This document shows positions 1-11,469 of a stretch of DNA of 64,000 bases, piece by piece. Origin of the DNA: Rosa chinensis. Lineage: Eukaryota; Streptophyta; Magnoliopsida; Rosales; Rosaceae. The stretch is from contig NC_037094.1 in the NCBI RefSeq assembly GCF_002994745.2, positions 23,475,001 through 23,539,000 of the forward strand, read 5' to 3'. How positions within the stretch are numbered: the stretch's first letter is position 1; each line of letters starts with the position of its first letter. The position numbers were made by a program, and so were the translations under genes. A model generated the notes under the pieces. It made no database searches, was not told the origin of the DNA, and saw nothing but the letters and a program-made list of their open reading frames with translations.

Positions 1-3000
1 ACTAAGGGATACTATTCAAACATCTGATCTCCTGCCCTATCAGGGTTAATTCCATCCAAAAGAGATTTTACCCAAATTCTAGTTTCAAAATGTGACCAAA
101 TAGTGAATACTGAATACAATAGAGTTGGCTAGCAAGGTGAGACTAGTACCTTCACATTAAGATATTCCCCAGGCTGGAAATCCATAATCTGCCGACATTC
201 AAATGATGTTTAATCACTATTAGATTGTGAGGACCATCAAGAATGACCAGACATAAGTAAATGATTACTTACATGGATGTTGAAGTCATATGATACAGAA
301 GTTGGAATAAGCTTCCTTAGTTGAAAGACCTGAAAATTGTTACAGAAAAAGTGAAGGAAAAAAAAAGACTAAGACATCTTAATTCTATCATCTAAGACAA
401 AAGATTACAACAAAAAAATGAAAACTGTGTATTTGTCTGCATCAACAAGGAAAAGTTGGACGTTGTTTCATTTGTTTGACTCTCAAAAGTATGAATAATC
501 TAATTTGCAAAAACCAGAAAAATTTTCTTGAGAGATGTACCCCATTAATAATTTTTGAGGACTGAATCCGAGATATCCACAGCAAAATGCCATAGATAGC
601 TCTTCCTGAGTTTATTCTAAACTGACATCTTATCCAGAATGAACATAAAGCTTGAAAATGCTAGTACTTACCTCACCTGGAGTTTCCAGGAGTGGCTGCT
701 GGTCTGTTGAACCAACAATCTGCTCAGTATGTAGATTATCCAGAGAGGAACGCCTAAGGGAAGCATCAGAGAGTATTTTAGCCACTTGAAGAGTACTTAA
801 TGGTCATCAAAAAGAAAGCAAAGGCAGGGAGATTTCCAAAATCTTATCTCCTAAATAGAACAATAATTGTTTTAGTAATGTTTCGTTATCAAGAAAACTG
901 TGTCGCATAATTCAAGGCTTTCATTCCATTAGTAATAGAATTTAATGCCATGTAGGGTCATTTAAGTGTACGATGTTAAGGATACCACGAGATCACACAA
1001 GACTTGAGGAATGAGAAGAGAATCCATCCAGACAATCATAAGGTATGGGAGACAAACCTTCTTTCAAAAACCACAAGGGTAGCAGATGCATCACACCTAA
1101 TGGAATGGTGAAAATTAGGAGGTAGATAAGCATATGAGTCCACCTGTGTTTCAGAAATGAAAGAAATTAGACCTCTTATTGCCACTGAAATCAGACTTTT
1201 TATCACTCCCACCTCACAGATTACTAGAAATGTCGTTATTCTACCACAAGAGGTCTAATTTCAGTGAAAAAAGTATAAATGAAGATTTGGAAACACCATA
1301 AAAATTAAAAATTCTTAGCAAACTATAACAGCAATAGATCCTAAGACCCAATATATACAACCGAATATGATGCAGATTTAAGACAATCAATTCGCCAAAA
1401 GCACAAGGGCGGATGCAAACAAGTAAGGGCTTGTCTAGCAACATCATACTTAATTCTCTCAACTCTCCCTTCTTTCCCTCCGTTCCATTCTCCTTTCTTC
1501 TTTCTTTTATATATATTATTTTTTGAAGAAAAGACGATAAAATAGAAATATTAATGCCAACAAACAGGCCCCAAGATAATATGCAATTGGGTGAATCAAA
1601 CATTAAACTGTGGCAGTGTATATTAAATCAGCTATCACCTAAAGCTAGTAACATAGAAATCAAATGGAATAATATTGAAGAGTTGAAAACGAATGTAGAT
1701 TTATCATTTAGTCATCAAAATCCAACAATCTCACACTGAAAATCAATAGAGCTTTCTTACCATTAATTTCTGGCTAATACCAGAAGTATTAGTTAAGGTC
1801 ACAGCACCCTGAACCACAAATATGAACCTAGTAGGAAAGACAGAGTAGTATATAAATCAAATGCTTGAAATATATCCTGCATCATAATCTGAAAAAGAAG
1901 GAATTTGCTATCATGTGGTAAAAATAGACACTGAGGAAATCAAGTTGCCCATACCTTTCTGCATCATTTGGGGGAAGTCCAGACTGCGAGTTCTCTGTAC
2001 ATGGTATATATATATCAGTACCATCAGAAAGGAAAGGCCAGTTAATAAATTCCTTGGCCCTATTGTATATTAACAGAACACGATAAAATTGACCATATAT
2101 CAATGTAACAAACCTTGCATCTTTGCTAGGTACATTACAAAGTGAGAGCCCATTGCAGGTGTGATCAAATACGCTCCTGATGTCAGGGTCCTGTTAGAGC
2201 AATCAATATTACCGCACAGCAATTAAAGAGGAACTTCTTAAAAAAAAAATAAATCATGATGCAAGATTGCAAGTTGAAAGTACCACTCAGGTAAAGGGCT
2301 AAAGACATGACTCTCTGGTGTAATTAAAGCATGGTCTCTTTTGTAGACACTTCGTGTGAAACCTGGCAGGTCTGAGAAGCAAAAAATCAAACAGACATCA
2401 GGTGGTTTAAATTTCCATTAGCACTGGTTATCAAAAGAACCAACAAGCTAGAAATGGTAATACAAAATGAGCTCTTGTTGTCAGCTCCCAATGAATCAAA
2501 AACTCAATAACAATAGAATTTACAAGAGTCCAGCTTTATTTGTTTGCTAATTCTTGTATTCTGATCTTACATCCAGTGGATTTTATTTGGTCTGTAGGAT
2601 AATTCCATCCAAGTCAAGATGGAAGTTACTACACAGAGGAAAAGGAGTCCGCTAAAAAGTCTAATTACTAATCTCAATCTAATAACAACCAATCTAATAA
2701 CAACAAAATCATGTATCCAACAGATTATAGTAAATCAAACAGGCCAAAGGAGATGCGATCCAAATAAAGAAATGGAAGAAGAATTAGAAGTCAGCATAGA
2801 ATGCTGATTTTAGAAAATGGAGTCCCAACAAACGAATTCAAACTAGTTACATATTACATGCATGTCGAACAAGTGAGAGAAATGTCTAAAGCTTCTGTCA
2901 TTGTCTCGTTGAGTTTTCCACTGGATCCAAAAACCGCAACACTAGAGACAATAATTCAAAACTCCCAGACTCCAATTTCATTTCAAATATTTTCTTCATT

Positions 3001-3632
3001 ATTAACTACAGTGTCTGCACATTCTCCTGTCAAATTACCAATGCAGATCAAAGAGCAAAATATATAAATACTACTTCTTTATTGAGTGATCACCCAGTAA
3101 AATACATATTTGTGCATAACACTCATTCTCTTACTCATCAGTTCACTGAAGGAAAAAAAAACAAAAAAACAAAAAGTCCAAGATTTTGACAACTGGACTT
3201 CAGTTTCCCTCAGCAACCAAAAAGACATGTTAAACCGTTTTTGAAAAACCAACCCAAAACTCAATGCTTCTGACTACTCCACAAACCAATAATCACCAAT
3301 ACAACCCACTTTCACAATCACCCAAAACATATAGTTCCAAATAAAATACAGATTTCTATACACACTGACCTTGAAGATGAGAAGGAGAGAGTGTGGGATT
3401 GGTGGCCTTCCAATACAGCTGATTGGTGTCCGAACCCGAGTCGATGATTGAAGGAGCAGCAGAGCAAAACCCACCTTCAGCAACTGCCAAGTTGATCAAG
3501 CCTGAAACTTTACAAGATTGAGAAGCTCAAAGTCAGCAAAACATGCAGAAGAAGATGAAGAAAGATTAGATAAAAGTTGGGTTGGTAGTTACCAGTTAGT
3601 GTGGTGAGAATGAGGAGAAAAGCTTGATTCAT
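1..3632 (-). CDS. UGLYAH: (S)-ureidoglycine aminohydrolase, 5' complete, 3' end outside window
   Basis: Manganese bicupin enzyme of purine (ureide) breakdown. It releases ammonia from (S)-ureidoglycine to give (S)-ureidoglycolate, in the ER. Ten exons read in frame on the minus strand: 3593-3632, 3370-3501, 2284-2371, 2114-2190, 1955-1994, 1761-1827, 1058-1143, 672-753, 273-329, 150-188. All have GT-AG borders and phases that join, giving 236 residues. The start MNQAFLLILTTLTG begins a hydrophobic signal peptide, as expected for an ER enzyme. Family-typical stretches include LPGFTRSVYKRDHAL, ESHVFSPLPEW, MGSHFVMYLAKMQE, ERFIFVVQGAVTL, DSYAYLPPNF and DQQPLLETPGE. The sequence stops at GEYLNVK, just before the exon expected to hold the Mn-binding E-x-H-x3-H of the C-terminal cupin, so catalytic integrity cannot be judged here. 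The first two introns are the largest (intron 2 is about 1 kb). Identification is firm; single exon borders could shift slightly. Confidence 0.93.
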
Positions 3633-4239
3633 TGTGACAATGGAGTATCTGGGTCGCGCTGATCTGGCGTTGTTTTTGTATTGGGTATGTAAAGCTGGGA
3701 ACTTGGGGAGTGGGGTGGTGCCAAGGAATTGGGTAGTGGTGGAGGAAAGGGAAGGAAGGGTAACCTGATTTTGTCACGTATGTAAGTGCCAGGCGGGTGT
3801 CACGTTTGTATTGGATGGCATAAATAGATTAGTTTTTTTGGGAGTGCTTTTAATGAGAATTAGTTAACAACTTTCTAATCAACGATTTGAGATACTCACT
3901 TTTTTATATATTAGAAAGTCAACTGTTAGATGTTTATGTATATATGAGTATATCATTTCTGAAAATTTTCTTTTAAATTGCTAATCGTTATGGTATCAAA
4001 CTAGATCAAATCAATAGACGAACTAAATCTGTTATACATGAACCATTCATGTTCATAACTGATAAATCATGATTATGAATGCCTTAACAATTTTTTATTT
4101 GGTTAAAAAATTACATAAATGATCTTTACATGAATATTTAAACATCTAATGGTTGATTTATGGAAATGTGATTGAAAAATGAGTCTCACAAAGAAGTCAT
4201 CAACTAGTCATCATTTTAGTGGTCCTTATTAAAATAACT
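3633..4239. other. 5' flank of the aminohydrolase gene, AT-rich intergenic
   Basis: Upstream of the start codon on the minus strand. It holds a C/T-rich leader (about 3660-3780) and a TATTTAT-like element near 3823-3830, which is only a weak TATA candidate. Beyond 3840 the sequence is AT-rich with no coding potential I could support. Confidence 0.4.
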
Positions 4240-4744
4240 CCCTAGTTTTCTTTGCAATTTTCTTTTTTAGACCTACGACATAATTTTTGTTTGGCTTCAA
4301 TTGCTCTAACCCCTTTACATACGTTACGCAACACATAGATTATCCCTTTTATTGCCCTCATAAGTAATCTGAAGAAGATGCCAGGCTTTCTTGGTAGTTT
4401 CACAATGACTAATCCTAACCCTTTTTTTTTTTTCGATAAGGCAGTGAACAAATTATTTCTTGCCTTATAATCATGTTTACAATCACAAACCTCCTACGTA
4501 CTCCACTCGTCCCTTGGTTTAGGGATCATTTTGGCCTTAAAAGACTCAATAGCCTTAAGATTTTCGGGTTTGGTTTGATGAACCCACCCTGTCTCAACAA
4601 TCTTCCACATATTTTCATCTTGAGAGTACAGAAAGGCTCTCATCATGATCTTCCATTGAGAATAGTCTTCCCCATCAAACCAATGAGGACTATTAATCAA
4701 ACCAAAGGCTTGATCATGCTCAAATTCCATTCCACCTACGGATC

Positions 4745-5548
4745 TAGGGGTCATCATGGGCCGGGCTAGGGCCAGCCCTACCCTAAATTTTAGGGCTTAG
4801 GGTAGGGCCGGATCGGCCTAGTCAAAGTCAACAAAATTTAGGGCCGGGTAGGGTAGGGCCGAGGCTTAAATATGCTAACCCTTACCCGCCCGAAAAGCCC
4901 GAGTCACTAGGGCAAAAAGGGTCGGGCCGGCCTTCCTAATAGGGCCAAATAGGGCCGAAATGGGCTTTAATTTGTTTAACAAAATGAAATACATTATTCT
5001 TTTTTTCCTTAAAATGTGGCTCCATGGTCATATAGGCAATATAAGACTCATTGTTTTTTGTTGATCATATTTAATATATATATATATATATATATATATT
5101 GAGATTAACTTATAAGTTATAACATTTATAAATATTAGTTAATGAGGTTATATTTAATTAACTATCTCTCTAAACCTCTAAATTAATTTTTATTTAACAA
5201 AGGAAACAAGAATTAAAGAAAATAAAGCTTTGGAAATCAATTACCAAAAAAGAGATAAGTTGTATGCTATAGAAAAAAGAGAAATTTATTTTTAAAATAG
5301 AAAAAATAGAAAATATTAGGGCTTAAACGGGCGGGCCTAGAGGGTCGGGCCGGGCTTGGCCCTAACGGGCTCAAAAGGGTAGGGTCGAAGGGCCGGGCCG
5401 GGTTTCAATTGCATGGCCCTTACCCTACCCTATTTGAGAAAGGGTCGGGCCGACCCGCCCTAATGCAAGGGCAGGGTAGGGCTTCGGCCCTATGGGCTGG
5501 GCTGGCTTTGGGCGGGCTTAGGGTCGAAGGGCCAAATGATGACCCCTA
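4745..5548. mobile_element. Non-autonomous hAT element 1, inserted in the Copia remnant
   Basis: An 804-bp insert bounded by perfect 12-bp terminal inverted repeats, TAGGGGTCATCA and its complement TGATGACCCCTA. It is flanked by a perfect 8-bp target duplication, TACGGATC (4737-4744 and 5549-5556). The subterminal 200-250 bp are packed with GGGCCGGGC-type motifs in both directions; the middle is AT-rich with a TA run near 5076-5099. There is no transposase ORF. Removing it rejoins the Copia leader cleanly. An 8-bp duplication plus TAGGG ends is the hAT signature. Confidence 0.88.
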
Positions 5549-5580
5549 TACGGATCTAACTAAAAACTCTTAGCAACCGG

Positions 5581-5591
5581 CTCTGATACCA
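5581..5591 (-). other. tRNA-iMet primer-binding site of the Copia remnant
   Basis: The minus strand reads TGGTATCAGAG, the standard Copia primer site complementary to the 3' end of initiator methionine tRNA. It lies two bases inside the LTR end (TG at 5594), which fixes the orientation and the LTR border. Confidence 0.85.
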
Positions 5592-6768
5592 ATTGAAAAT
5601 ATTGGGATAAAACAAAAAAGCTTAGAGGGACTGGGTGAATAGGCTGACCTAATAAAACCCACAACTTTTTCAAAAACTCAACACTTATATTTCAGGATTG
5701 AAGCAAGCAGACAAGGAATCCCAGAAAAATAAAGAACACAGAAGTAGAAGTCAAGTAAGAGAAGCAATCACACAACAATCAACAAACACAGGAATTGTTT
5801 GCGCAATAAAACCCTTAACATGAGCTAACAACTGCGGGGCCTTAACACTTAAAGGCTCTAGTGAAAATCAACTCACTTAATGGAAAGATACAAGTGCAAT
5901 TAACTTACAACCGATAGCATTGACCTTGGTTATCCCTACTAGACCTCTCTCTAGACGATTGTCTGATCACACTGACGTTGTTCTTCTCCACAGTTGAAGC
6001 ACTTCCACTAATCTTCTTGGATTGACAAGCACTGACCTCGACTCTCAATCACTTTGCAATCAATGACATCCAACTGATCGTGTGGGTTATTCGATATGCA
6101 GGATGAAAAGGGTGATGAAAACTATGTTTGTTTGATTCACCAATTTACTTAAGCATGGAACAAGTAAATTAATGACTTTCTATGAAGCTAATGGTTTTTC
6201 TGATGTAATTGAAAAACTCCTTTGACGCACAAAATCTTTTTCTCTTCAAAAGCATAGAGATTGAATGATTTTTCTGCCTATATGTATTGTGCAAACTTCC
6301 CCTAAAACCTGGGGAGTTTAAGACTTCCAAACCTAATTGACTCCTATTTGAATAGAAATTTTCTAGAAGAATAATTAATAAATATAATGTGATTTTATCC
6401 CCAAAGAAAAATAAGAGACATAACTAACCAAATTAGTCTGAATGAATATCCTCCTAAGACTCAGTGACATATTGCTTTGAATGAGAAAATATCCTTGAAA
6501 AAAAATGAACGACAATTAATTAAGTAAGTTACACAAACAGACTTCACGGGGATTGCAACACAACCTTCAATCTGCATTTCGACACAAAAGATTACAAAAT
6601 GCAATGCATTTACCTGTGAAGTAACCGGGATAGTCAGTTAGGGCATTGGGTTCCTTTTCATCCGATTAGGTCTTCACTTCAATGATTGACACACTCCTAC
6701 ATTAGACCTAAGACTCTAGGTTTTGTATTAGAAATGCCAATATACAACAAAGCCTGTGCTAACACATA

Positions 6769-7900
6769 GTAAGGTACATTGGAGCTTAGCCTTCTCTTTC
6801 ACACCGCTCTAGTGCTGGTGCGATGATTATATCGATAGCTAGGGGTGGGCAGTTTGTTCTGAAAATGCAGTTACTGACCTGAATCACACCAAAAAAAAGC
6901 TGTTCAATATCCGCACTGAATTAAAACAGTGTCGTTTTATGGTCACACCGCATCGAATGGCATAAAAACGGTTCGGCTGTGGTTTCGGGTCATAAACCGC
7001 CCGATTTAAACCGACCCGCACCTAATTTATTTTAATTATATTTTATTTATTTATTTATTATTTCTCTATTGATGGAACTGTTGGTTTGTAATATATAAGA
7101 AATCCATTTTTGTTTAGGTTTTTCAGTTTGTAATAAGTTGCTATGTTTGCTTGATAATTGATATATATATATATATATATATATCTGTGTGCGGGCGCGC
7201 GCGCGCTCGTGTAGGTTTGTTAAGTGTTCAAACATGGTCTTTCTGCTAGTTGCTTGATATTTGGGTGAAATTTGCCGATTTGTGTGGACTTTAAATGCAT
7301 TGAAAATTTATATATACCTTATTGAAATTGTTAGGTAAAAATAAGGCTGACTTTGGGCTTTCCTTTCTAGTTGAAATAAATAACCGGTCCACACCGAAAT
7401 TGACCTGCGCACCGAAAAATGGTGTAGCCGAAGTAATCGGTCTAGCCCTTTTGTAATGCGGTTGCGGTTTGATATATAGCCCAATCGAAAAAAGCAGTTT
7501 GGGCCTCAAACCGAACCGAACTGCACCGCTCGCACCCTTGATCTATAGGTCCATGTAGGATGGCTGTGGATATCCTTGATCACTTTGTTATTCACAATCG
7601 GCCTTTTCATCACACTCATATATTTACCATTGATAAGAATCTATACAATCAATTGAATAAAGATCATTACCCATCAGCTTCAATTCATATATCTTCACTA
7701 AGGTACAAAACACATGCAAATTAAGTTGGCAGTTTCATTTTTTCACACATATAATGATGGTCCCATCGCTAAAGGCGAATAATAGGACTAGTAATTTGGC
7801 ATGTTTATGCAAATAATGTAGATCGATCACTAAAATAATACATTTATCGTGTAACTTTTATGTTATATATCCATGTGAGCTCGAACATCTTGAGTGAGAT
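6769..7900 (-). pseudogene. 2-oxoglutarate dioxygenase gene fragment (part of exon 4 and intron 3)
   Basis: 6769-6838 and 7541-7645 together match the antisense of the last exon of dioxygenase A (about 40433-40595). The match then runs through its intron 3 up to about 7895 (counterpart up to about 40880). Shared phrases include the stretches around GGTGCGATGATTATATCGATAG and TTGGCATGTTTATGCAAA. The last coding part is replaced by Copia sequence on the left, exons 1-3 are missing on the right, and a hAT element splits the exon. It cannot make an enzyme. It is a third, ancient copy of the dioxygenase family in this window. Confidence 0.85.
6839..7540. mobile_element. Non-autonomous hAT element 2, inserted in the dioxygenase fragment
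   Basis: A 702-bp insert. The ends are CTAGGGGTGGGC and, reversed, CAAGGGTGCGAGC. The flanks are ATCGATAG (6831-6838) and ATCTATAG (7541-7548), an 8-bp target duplication with one later mutation. The intact paralog at about 40490-40505 shows the empty site with a single ATCTATAG. The inside carries AAACCG/CGGTTT motifs in both orientations, a TA run near 7159-7184 and a short GC run. No transposase is present. Confidence 0.85.
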
Positions 7901-8192
7901 CATGAGATTTATGTATGTGTGGTGGGTGGATTTGGTTGGGGGTTGATGATTTTGGTAGTTTTAGTGGTGGCAGGTGGTGTTGCACCATAGGTATTGTATT
8001 CAGTTTGAGCATACGATGAATTGCTTTGGCCACAAGGTCCTCATAAGTGGCCGGTGCTGGCTCAGAATTCAAGATACACAAGAAAGGACATTTCTGAAGT
8101 CCTTGTTTGAATGTTGCAATGACCACACCCTTATCAACGTCTCTACACCTTGTAAACATATTTCTTAACACTCGAGTATCAGCTCCAAACAA
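7901..8192 (-). mobile_element. Ty3/Gypsy gag fragment
   Basis: The minus-strand frame from 8192 reads FTRCRDVDKGVVIATFKQGLQ and then PATYEDLVAKAIHRM, the shape of a retrotransposon gag (pattern D-x5-AFxxGL followed by a TYxxLVxxA segment). The rest is proline/histidine-rich and loses the family pattern. It abuts the dioxygenase fragment on its left, suggesting insertion or deletion there. Only this piece of the element is recognisable. Confidence 0.55.
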
Positions 8193-8486
8193 AAAAGCTT
8201 CATACTATTTTATCTCTTGTATAGAACTTTGTATGTGTATTGATGATAACAATCTTCTCTTTGCTTCAGTTACTATGACATACATCTTTACAACCTCTTC
8301 ATAATATAGGGCCTCTGATTTTCAAAAAAAAAAAAGGGCCTCTGAAAGCTCCAGGTTGGATGGACTCTATGCTATATTCTTTCATACTTTTTGGAATTAC
8401 GTAAAAGATCCATAAATTGGTCTCTAGTTTTTTCTTTAACAATATTGATTTCTCTCAACAATCAAACTAATATTGTTTAATTTGTT

Positions 8487-8943
8487 ACTAAAAAATGAGA
8501 ATTATGAAACAATTAATCATTCTAGGCCTACTAGCCTGTGTAATGTTGCTTATAAAGTTATTATTAAAATATTAGTCTCGAGGCTTAAACCTTTACTTGA
8601 CAAATGTATCTCTCCAAATTAGGGAGCTTTTGCTCTAGATAGAACAATTCATGATAATATCCTTATAGCTAATGAGATGTTTACTTCCTTAATCAAAAGA
8701 AAGGAAAACAAGGTTGTATGGCCATCAAATTAGACTTAGAAAAAGCTTATGATTTTTTAAGTTGGGATTACCTGTTTGCTTGCTTACAATCTTTTGATTC
8801 CATAACTCTTGGACAAATCTTATTAAATCTTGTTTAACTTTTGTTTCTTTTTATGTTCTTCTCAATGGTGCTGCTCATGGTCATTTCAAGCCTTTAAGAG
8901 GCATTAGAGAGGGAGATCCCATATCCCCTTCTTTATTTATTGG
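8487..8943 (+). mobile_element. LINE (L1-type) reverse transcriptase fragment, degenerate
   Basis: Plus-strand frames read RPTSLCNVAYKVIIKILVSRL, then GAFALDRTIHDNILIANEM, then after a frameshift AIKLDLEKAYDFLSWDYLF, and finally FKPLRGIREGDPISPSLF. These are the standard plant LINE RT blocks in the right order, including the PLRGIRxGDPxSP motif. In-frame stops and at least two frameshifts show that it is dead. The YADD block is lost. Confidence 0.8.
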
Positions 8944-9191
8944 GATAAAATTTGTTTAGTCCATGTACTTTGTCTCCAACATTATTTCAGTCCCTGATAT
9001 TTCATCCAAAAACTCATTGACTTGTCAATGTCTCTCCAATAGGTCTATTCCATTAACTTTCTATCCAAATGCTCCATTAAGTCGCTGACGTGACAATCTC
9101 TTTTACGTCAACTCAACTTGATAATAGTGAAAATGTCCAATATAGCATTGTGTTCTTTTATTCCTTTTTTTTTTAATTCCCTTTTTTTTTT
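8944..9191. repeat. Dispersed repeat of unknown class, related to 50806-51080
   Basis: This begins GGGATAAAATTTGTTTAGTCC and includes 'cagtccctgatatttc', 'ccattaactttctatcc' and 'gtcgctgacgtgac'. A similar series of phrases in the same order occurs at 50806-51000. It looks like the end region of a DNA transposon, but I could not find its partner terminus. Confidence 0.35.
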
Positions 9192-9892
9192 GGAAATGAT
9201 CATTTACCCAATTTTAGACACCAAATTGCCCAGTTGCTCCACTAATATGTTTTTAACCCCATTTACCCAAAACACTCTAAGGGATTATTTCACTAACACC
9301 CAATTAATTCTTTTTTTATTTATTTTTATTTTTTTGGGGACTTTTTTGCCCTTTCATTCTTTCTCACTTAGAGAGCTTCTTTCTCACTTAGAGAGAGACA
9401 AGTCATCCTCCACCCTACTGTGCTCCGGTGACCAGTAGCTGTCGCAGTCTCCGGCGACCGGTGACCGGAATCCGGATTCTGGTCACCGGAATCCCTAATC
9501 CGACTGCCGGACTGGTGACCGAATTCCGGCGTCTGATTTTATTACCCCCCAATAATAATATTATTGCCCCCCAGTAGCAAGTTTATTAGGGATCAATATT
9601 AATTAAAAATGAAGATGTTTATAATTTTGAAATTTTTTGTAGGTTTATCCACAGTTAAGACATTATTGAGGGGCAATAATATGTCTATTGCCTCTCAATA
9701 GACCACCCCAAAAATCACCAGTTTCTATCATTGACAGATTATTGTATTTTAATAAACTCAAAACAACATAAGACTTATCAAAACTCTAATTTCAGTGATT
9801 AATTAATCACAGTTAAGAAATTATTGGGGGGCAATAATTTGTCTATTGCCCCCCAATAGACCACAGTTTTGACGTCGTCCGAGACCTGCAAG

Positions 9893-10018
9893 CGAAGCCC
9901 AGACCCGATTCTAGCGTGGAGCTTCGGAGCTTCCCGGACATCTAACAAACAAAACCGGTGAAGCCCAGACTCGATTCCGGCGTGGAGAGTTTCCCGGACA
10001 TTTGACGAACAAAACCGG
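9893..10018 (+). repeat. Two-unit tandem repeat (~60-66 bp) inside the Mutator-like element
   Basis: The unit 'gaagcccagac..cgatt...cgtggag...cccggaca' ends with 'aacaaaaccggt' and occurs at 9893-9958 and again at 9959-10018. A third start follows at 10019. The copies differ by a 6-bp gap and a few substitutions. Confidence 0.8.
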
Positions 10019-10128
10019 TGAAGCCCAGAGGGGTTGGGATCATGGAGTTGGATGGCGTCATCCTCTGGTGGGACAGAGCGGCGGCGGTGGAGGCCGACAT
10101 CGACGGTGGAGTGGTGGGCGTGGTGGCT

Positions 10129-10241
<113 letters not shown>

Positions 10242-10617
10242 GGGGGAGGAGAGAGAGATATGAGTATAATTTGTTAATTAAAAAGAGGGCAATACTGTCA
10301 AACACTGTTAGATTGGGTAAATGGGGTTAAAAAACTCTTGGTGGAGTAAGTGGGTAATTTTTAGGCTAAAATTGGGTAAGTGGTCACGACCCTTTTTTTT
10401 TTTTTCTTCTCCTCCTTACCTTCTTCTTCTTTTTCACACCCAAACCACTATAACCACCACCAAGCTCTCTCTCCTAGCCCAACCACCAATCCCAAATGCC
10501 TTCACTTTGGAATTGCCTTTTACATTCTCAGGAAACCCACTTCATCACTTTAGATTACAAGGCCTGAACTGGAAATACATAGTGGAGATGAACAAAATTC
10601 AATTATCAGAAAGATTA

Positions 10618-11023
10618 CTATATATAACACAAAATTTCCCCGCCGATTCCTTCTATTCGAGCCTCTCAGTCTGTCATTATCCCTCGAGAAGTAGAAAGAA
10701 TTACAATCCCCATTCCGCCTAAAATTCTCGGAATTCCTTGATAGTTAGAATAAATTCGTAGGCCGGGCCGGCTGATCCGTTTTAAATTTAAAACAGTTCT
10801 ATATGATCCTTTCCTATTTCTCCTATGTCGTAGGGTTAAAACCAAAAAATATTTATTGCTTTCCTGATGTTTTCTCACGTTTTCAATAAAACCTTCTCAT
10901 AAAAGTATTTTAACAATATTTTCAGTCATGTTAGTAGATGGTATTCGAACTGTTCTTTTTTCATTCATGTCAGCATGCATTTCGTATGGAGGTTATTATG
11001 TCAGCAATAGTGTCTTTACTCAT
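10618..11023 (-). pseudogene. rps8: Nuclear copy of plastid ribosomal protein S8 gene (NUPT)
   Basis: The minus strand starts ATG at 11023 and reads MSKDTIADIITSIRNA. After a one-base insertion it reads [51 protein letters not shown] and [18 protein letters not shown], ending GEILCYI at 10618. This is chloroplast S8, a protein of the small plastid ribosomal subunit. The length is 406 nt, one more than a 135-codon gene. Besides the frameshift there are at least two stops (one after LL near the middle, one after IMTD). Flanking bases on both sides also look plastid-derived, so the transferred piece is probably somewhat larger (about 10.61-11.08 kb). It is a non-functional organelle-to-nucleus transfer. 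Confidence 0.93.
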
Positions 11024-11370
11024 GATAAACTAAGATTATTGTTGCCCCCGAATTTGGATATAATCAACATGCTCTATTTCTTTTTTTCTGAATTCATAAA
11101 TATTTAAAACTGTGCTCATAAGCTGACTTCGGAGGCTAAAAGGTCCATCTTCTGTTGCTAAATCGAGTCTTCTAAATTTTACTCAAATTTCATGAATATC
11201 CAACGGTTGAATCTTCCAAAATAAATTATACTCCATGTCCTATTCCCTTCCAAATTTTGTCCCTCTTCGAAATGGGTTGCGTTTTTCTCTTGAGATTGAA
11301 TTCAATTCATGAAGTACTCATTTCAATCTTGAGAAAGTTGAAGCCATCAAGGAGAGAGAGACTGCAAGAT

Positions 11371-11469
11371 TCTTATTGACTGTTTGAATCATAAAATTGA
11401 GATTCCTTGGAGGATCAAAACTATTGTTGCTGATATCAAGAGTTTGGCAGTGATAGATAAATTTATAAG
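11371..11469 (+). mobile_element. Probable LINE RNase H fragment
   Basis: The frame ILIDCLNHKIEIPWRIKTIV ending DIKSLAVIDKF resembles the middle of the RNase H domain at the end of plant LINE ORF2 (SDxxxLIxxIN...IPWRI). It is a short remnant in the same orientation as the RT fragment at 8487-8943. The two could be parts of one LINE separated by the Mutator-like element and the plastid insert. Confidence 0.4.

Larger units (their letters stand above)
4240..6750 (-). mobile_element. Copia-type LTR retrotransposon remnant (LTR, primer site, 5' gag), antisense
   Basis: Read on the minus strand, an LTR (about 6750 to 5594) is followed by a primer-binding site and the start of a Copia gag. The LTR begins TGAAAATATTGG at 5594 on the plus strand; its far end is probably near CCAATATACAACA at 6735-6747, a partial inverted match. 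The gag start MEFEHDQAFGLINSP with HWFDGEDYSQWKIMMRAFL is typical of the UBN2/DUF4219 N-terminal domain of Copia polyproteins. Left of about 4490 the reading frame decays but NLFTALSK and WHLLQITYEGNK still show. The gag leader is interrupted by a hAT element at 4745-5548. Protease, integrase and RT are absent, so this is a truncated, dead copy. Confidence 0.75.

Noticed and set aside
1882..2103. 73-codon open frame reading GQFYRVLLIYNRAKEFINWP
   Set aside because: It is intron read-through of the aminohydrolase gene; the true exons use other frames and fit the known protein.
4473..4769. Plus-strand 98-codon frame over the Copia gag
   Set aside because: Shadow of the minus-strand gag frame, which has the recognisable domain.
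5079..5098. TA repeats as possible attachment or regulatory sites
   Set aside because: Simple AT microsatellites like this occur throughout the window and have no further structure.
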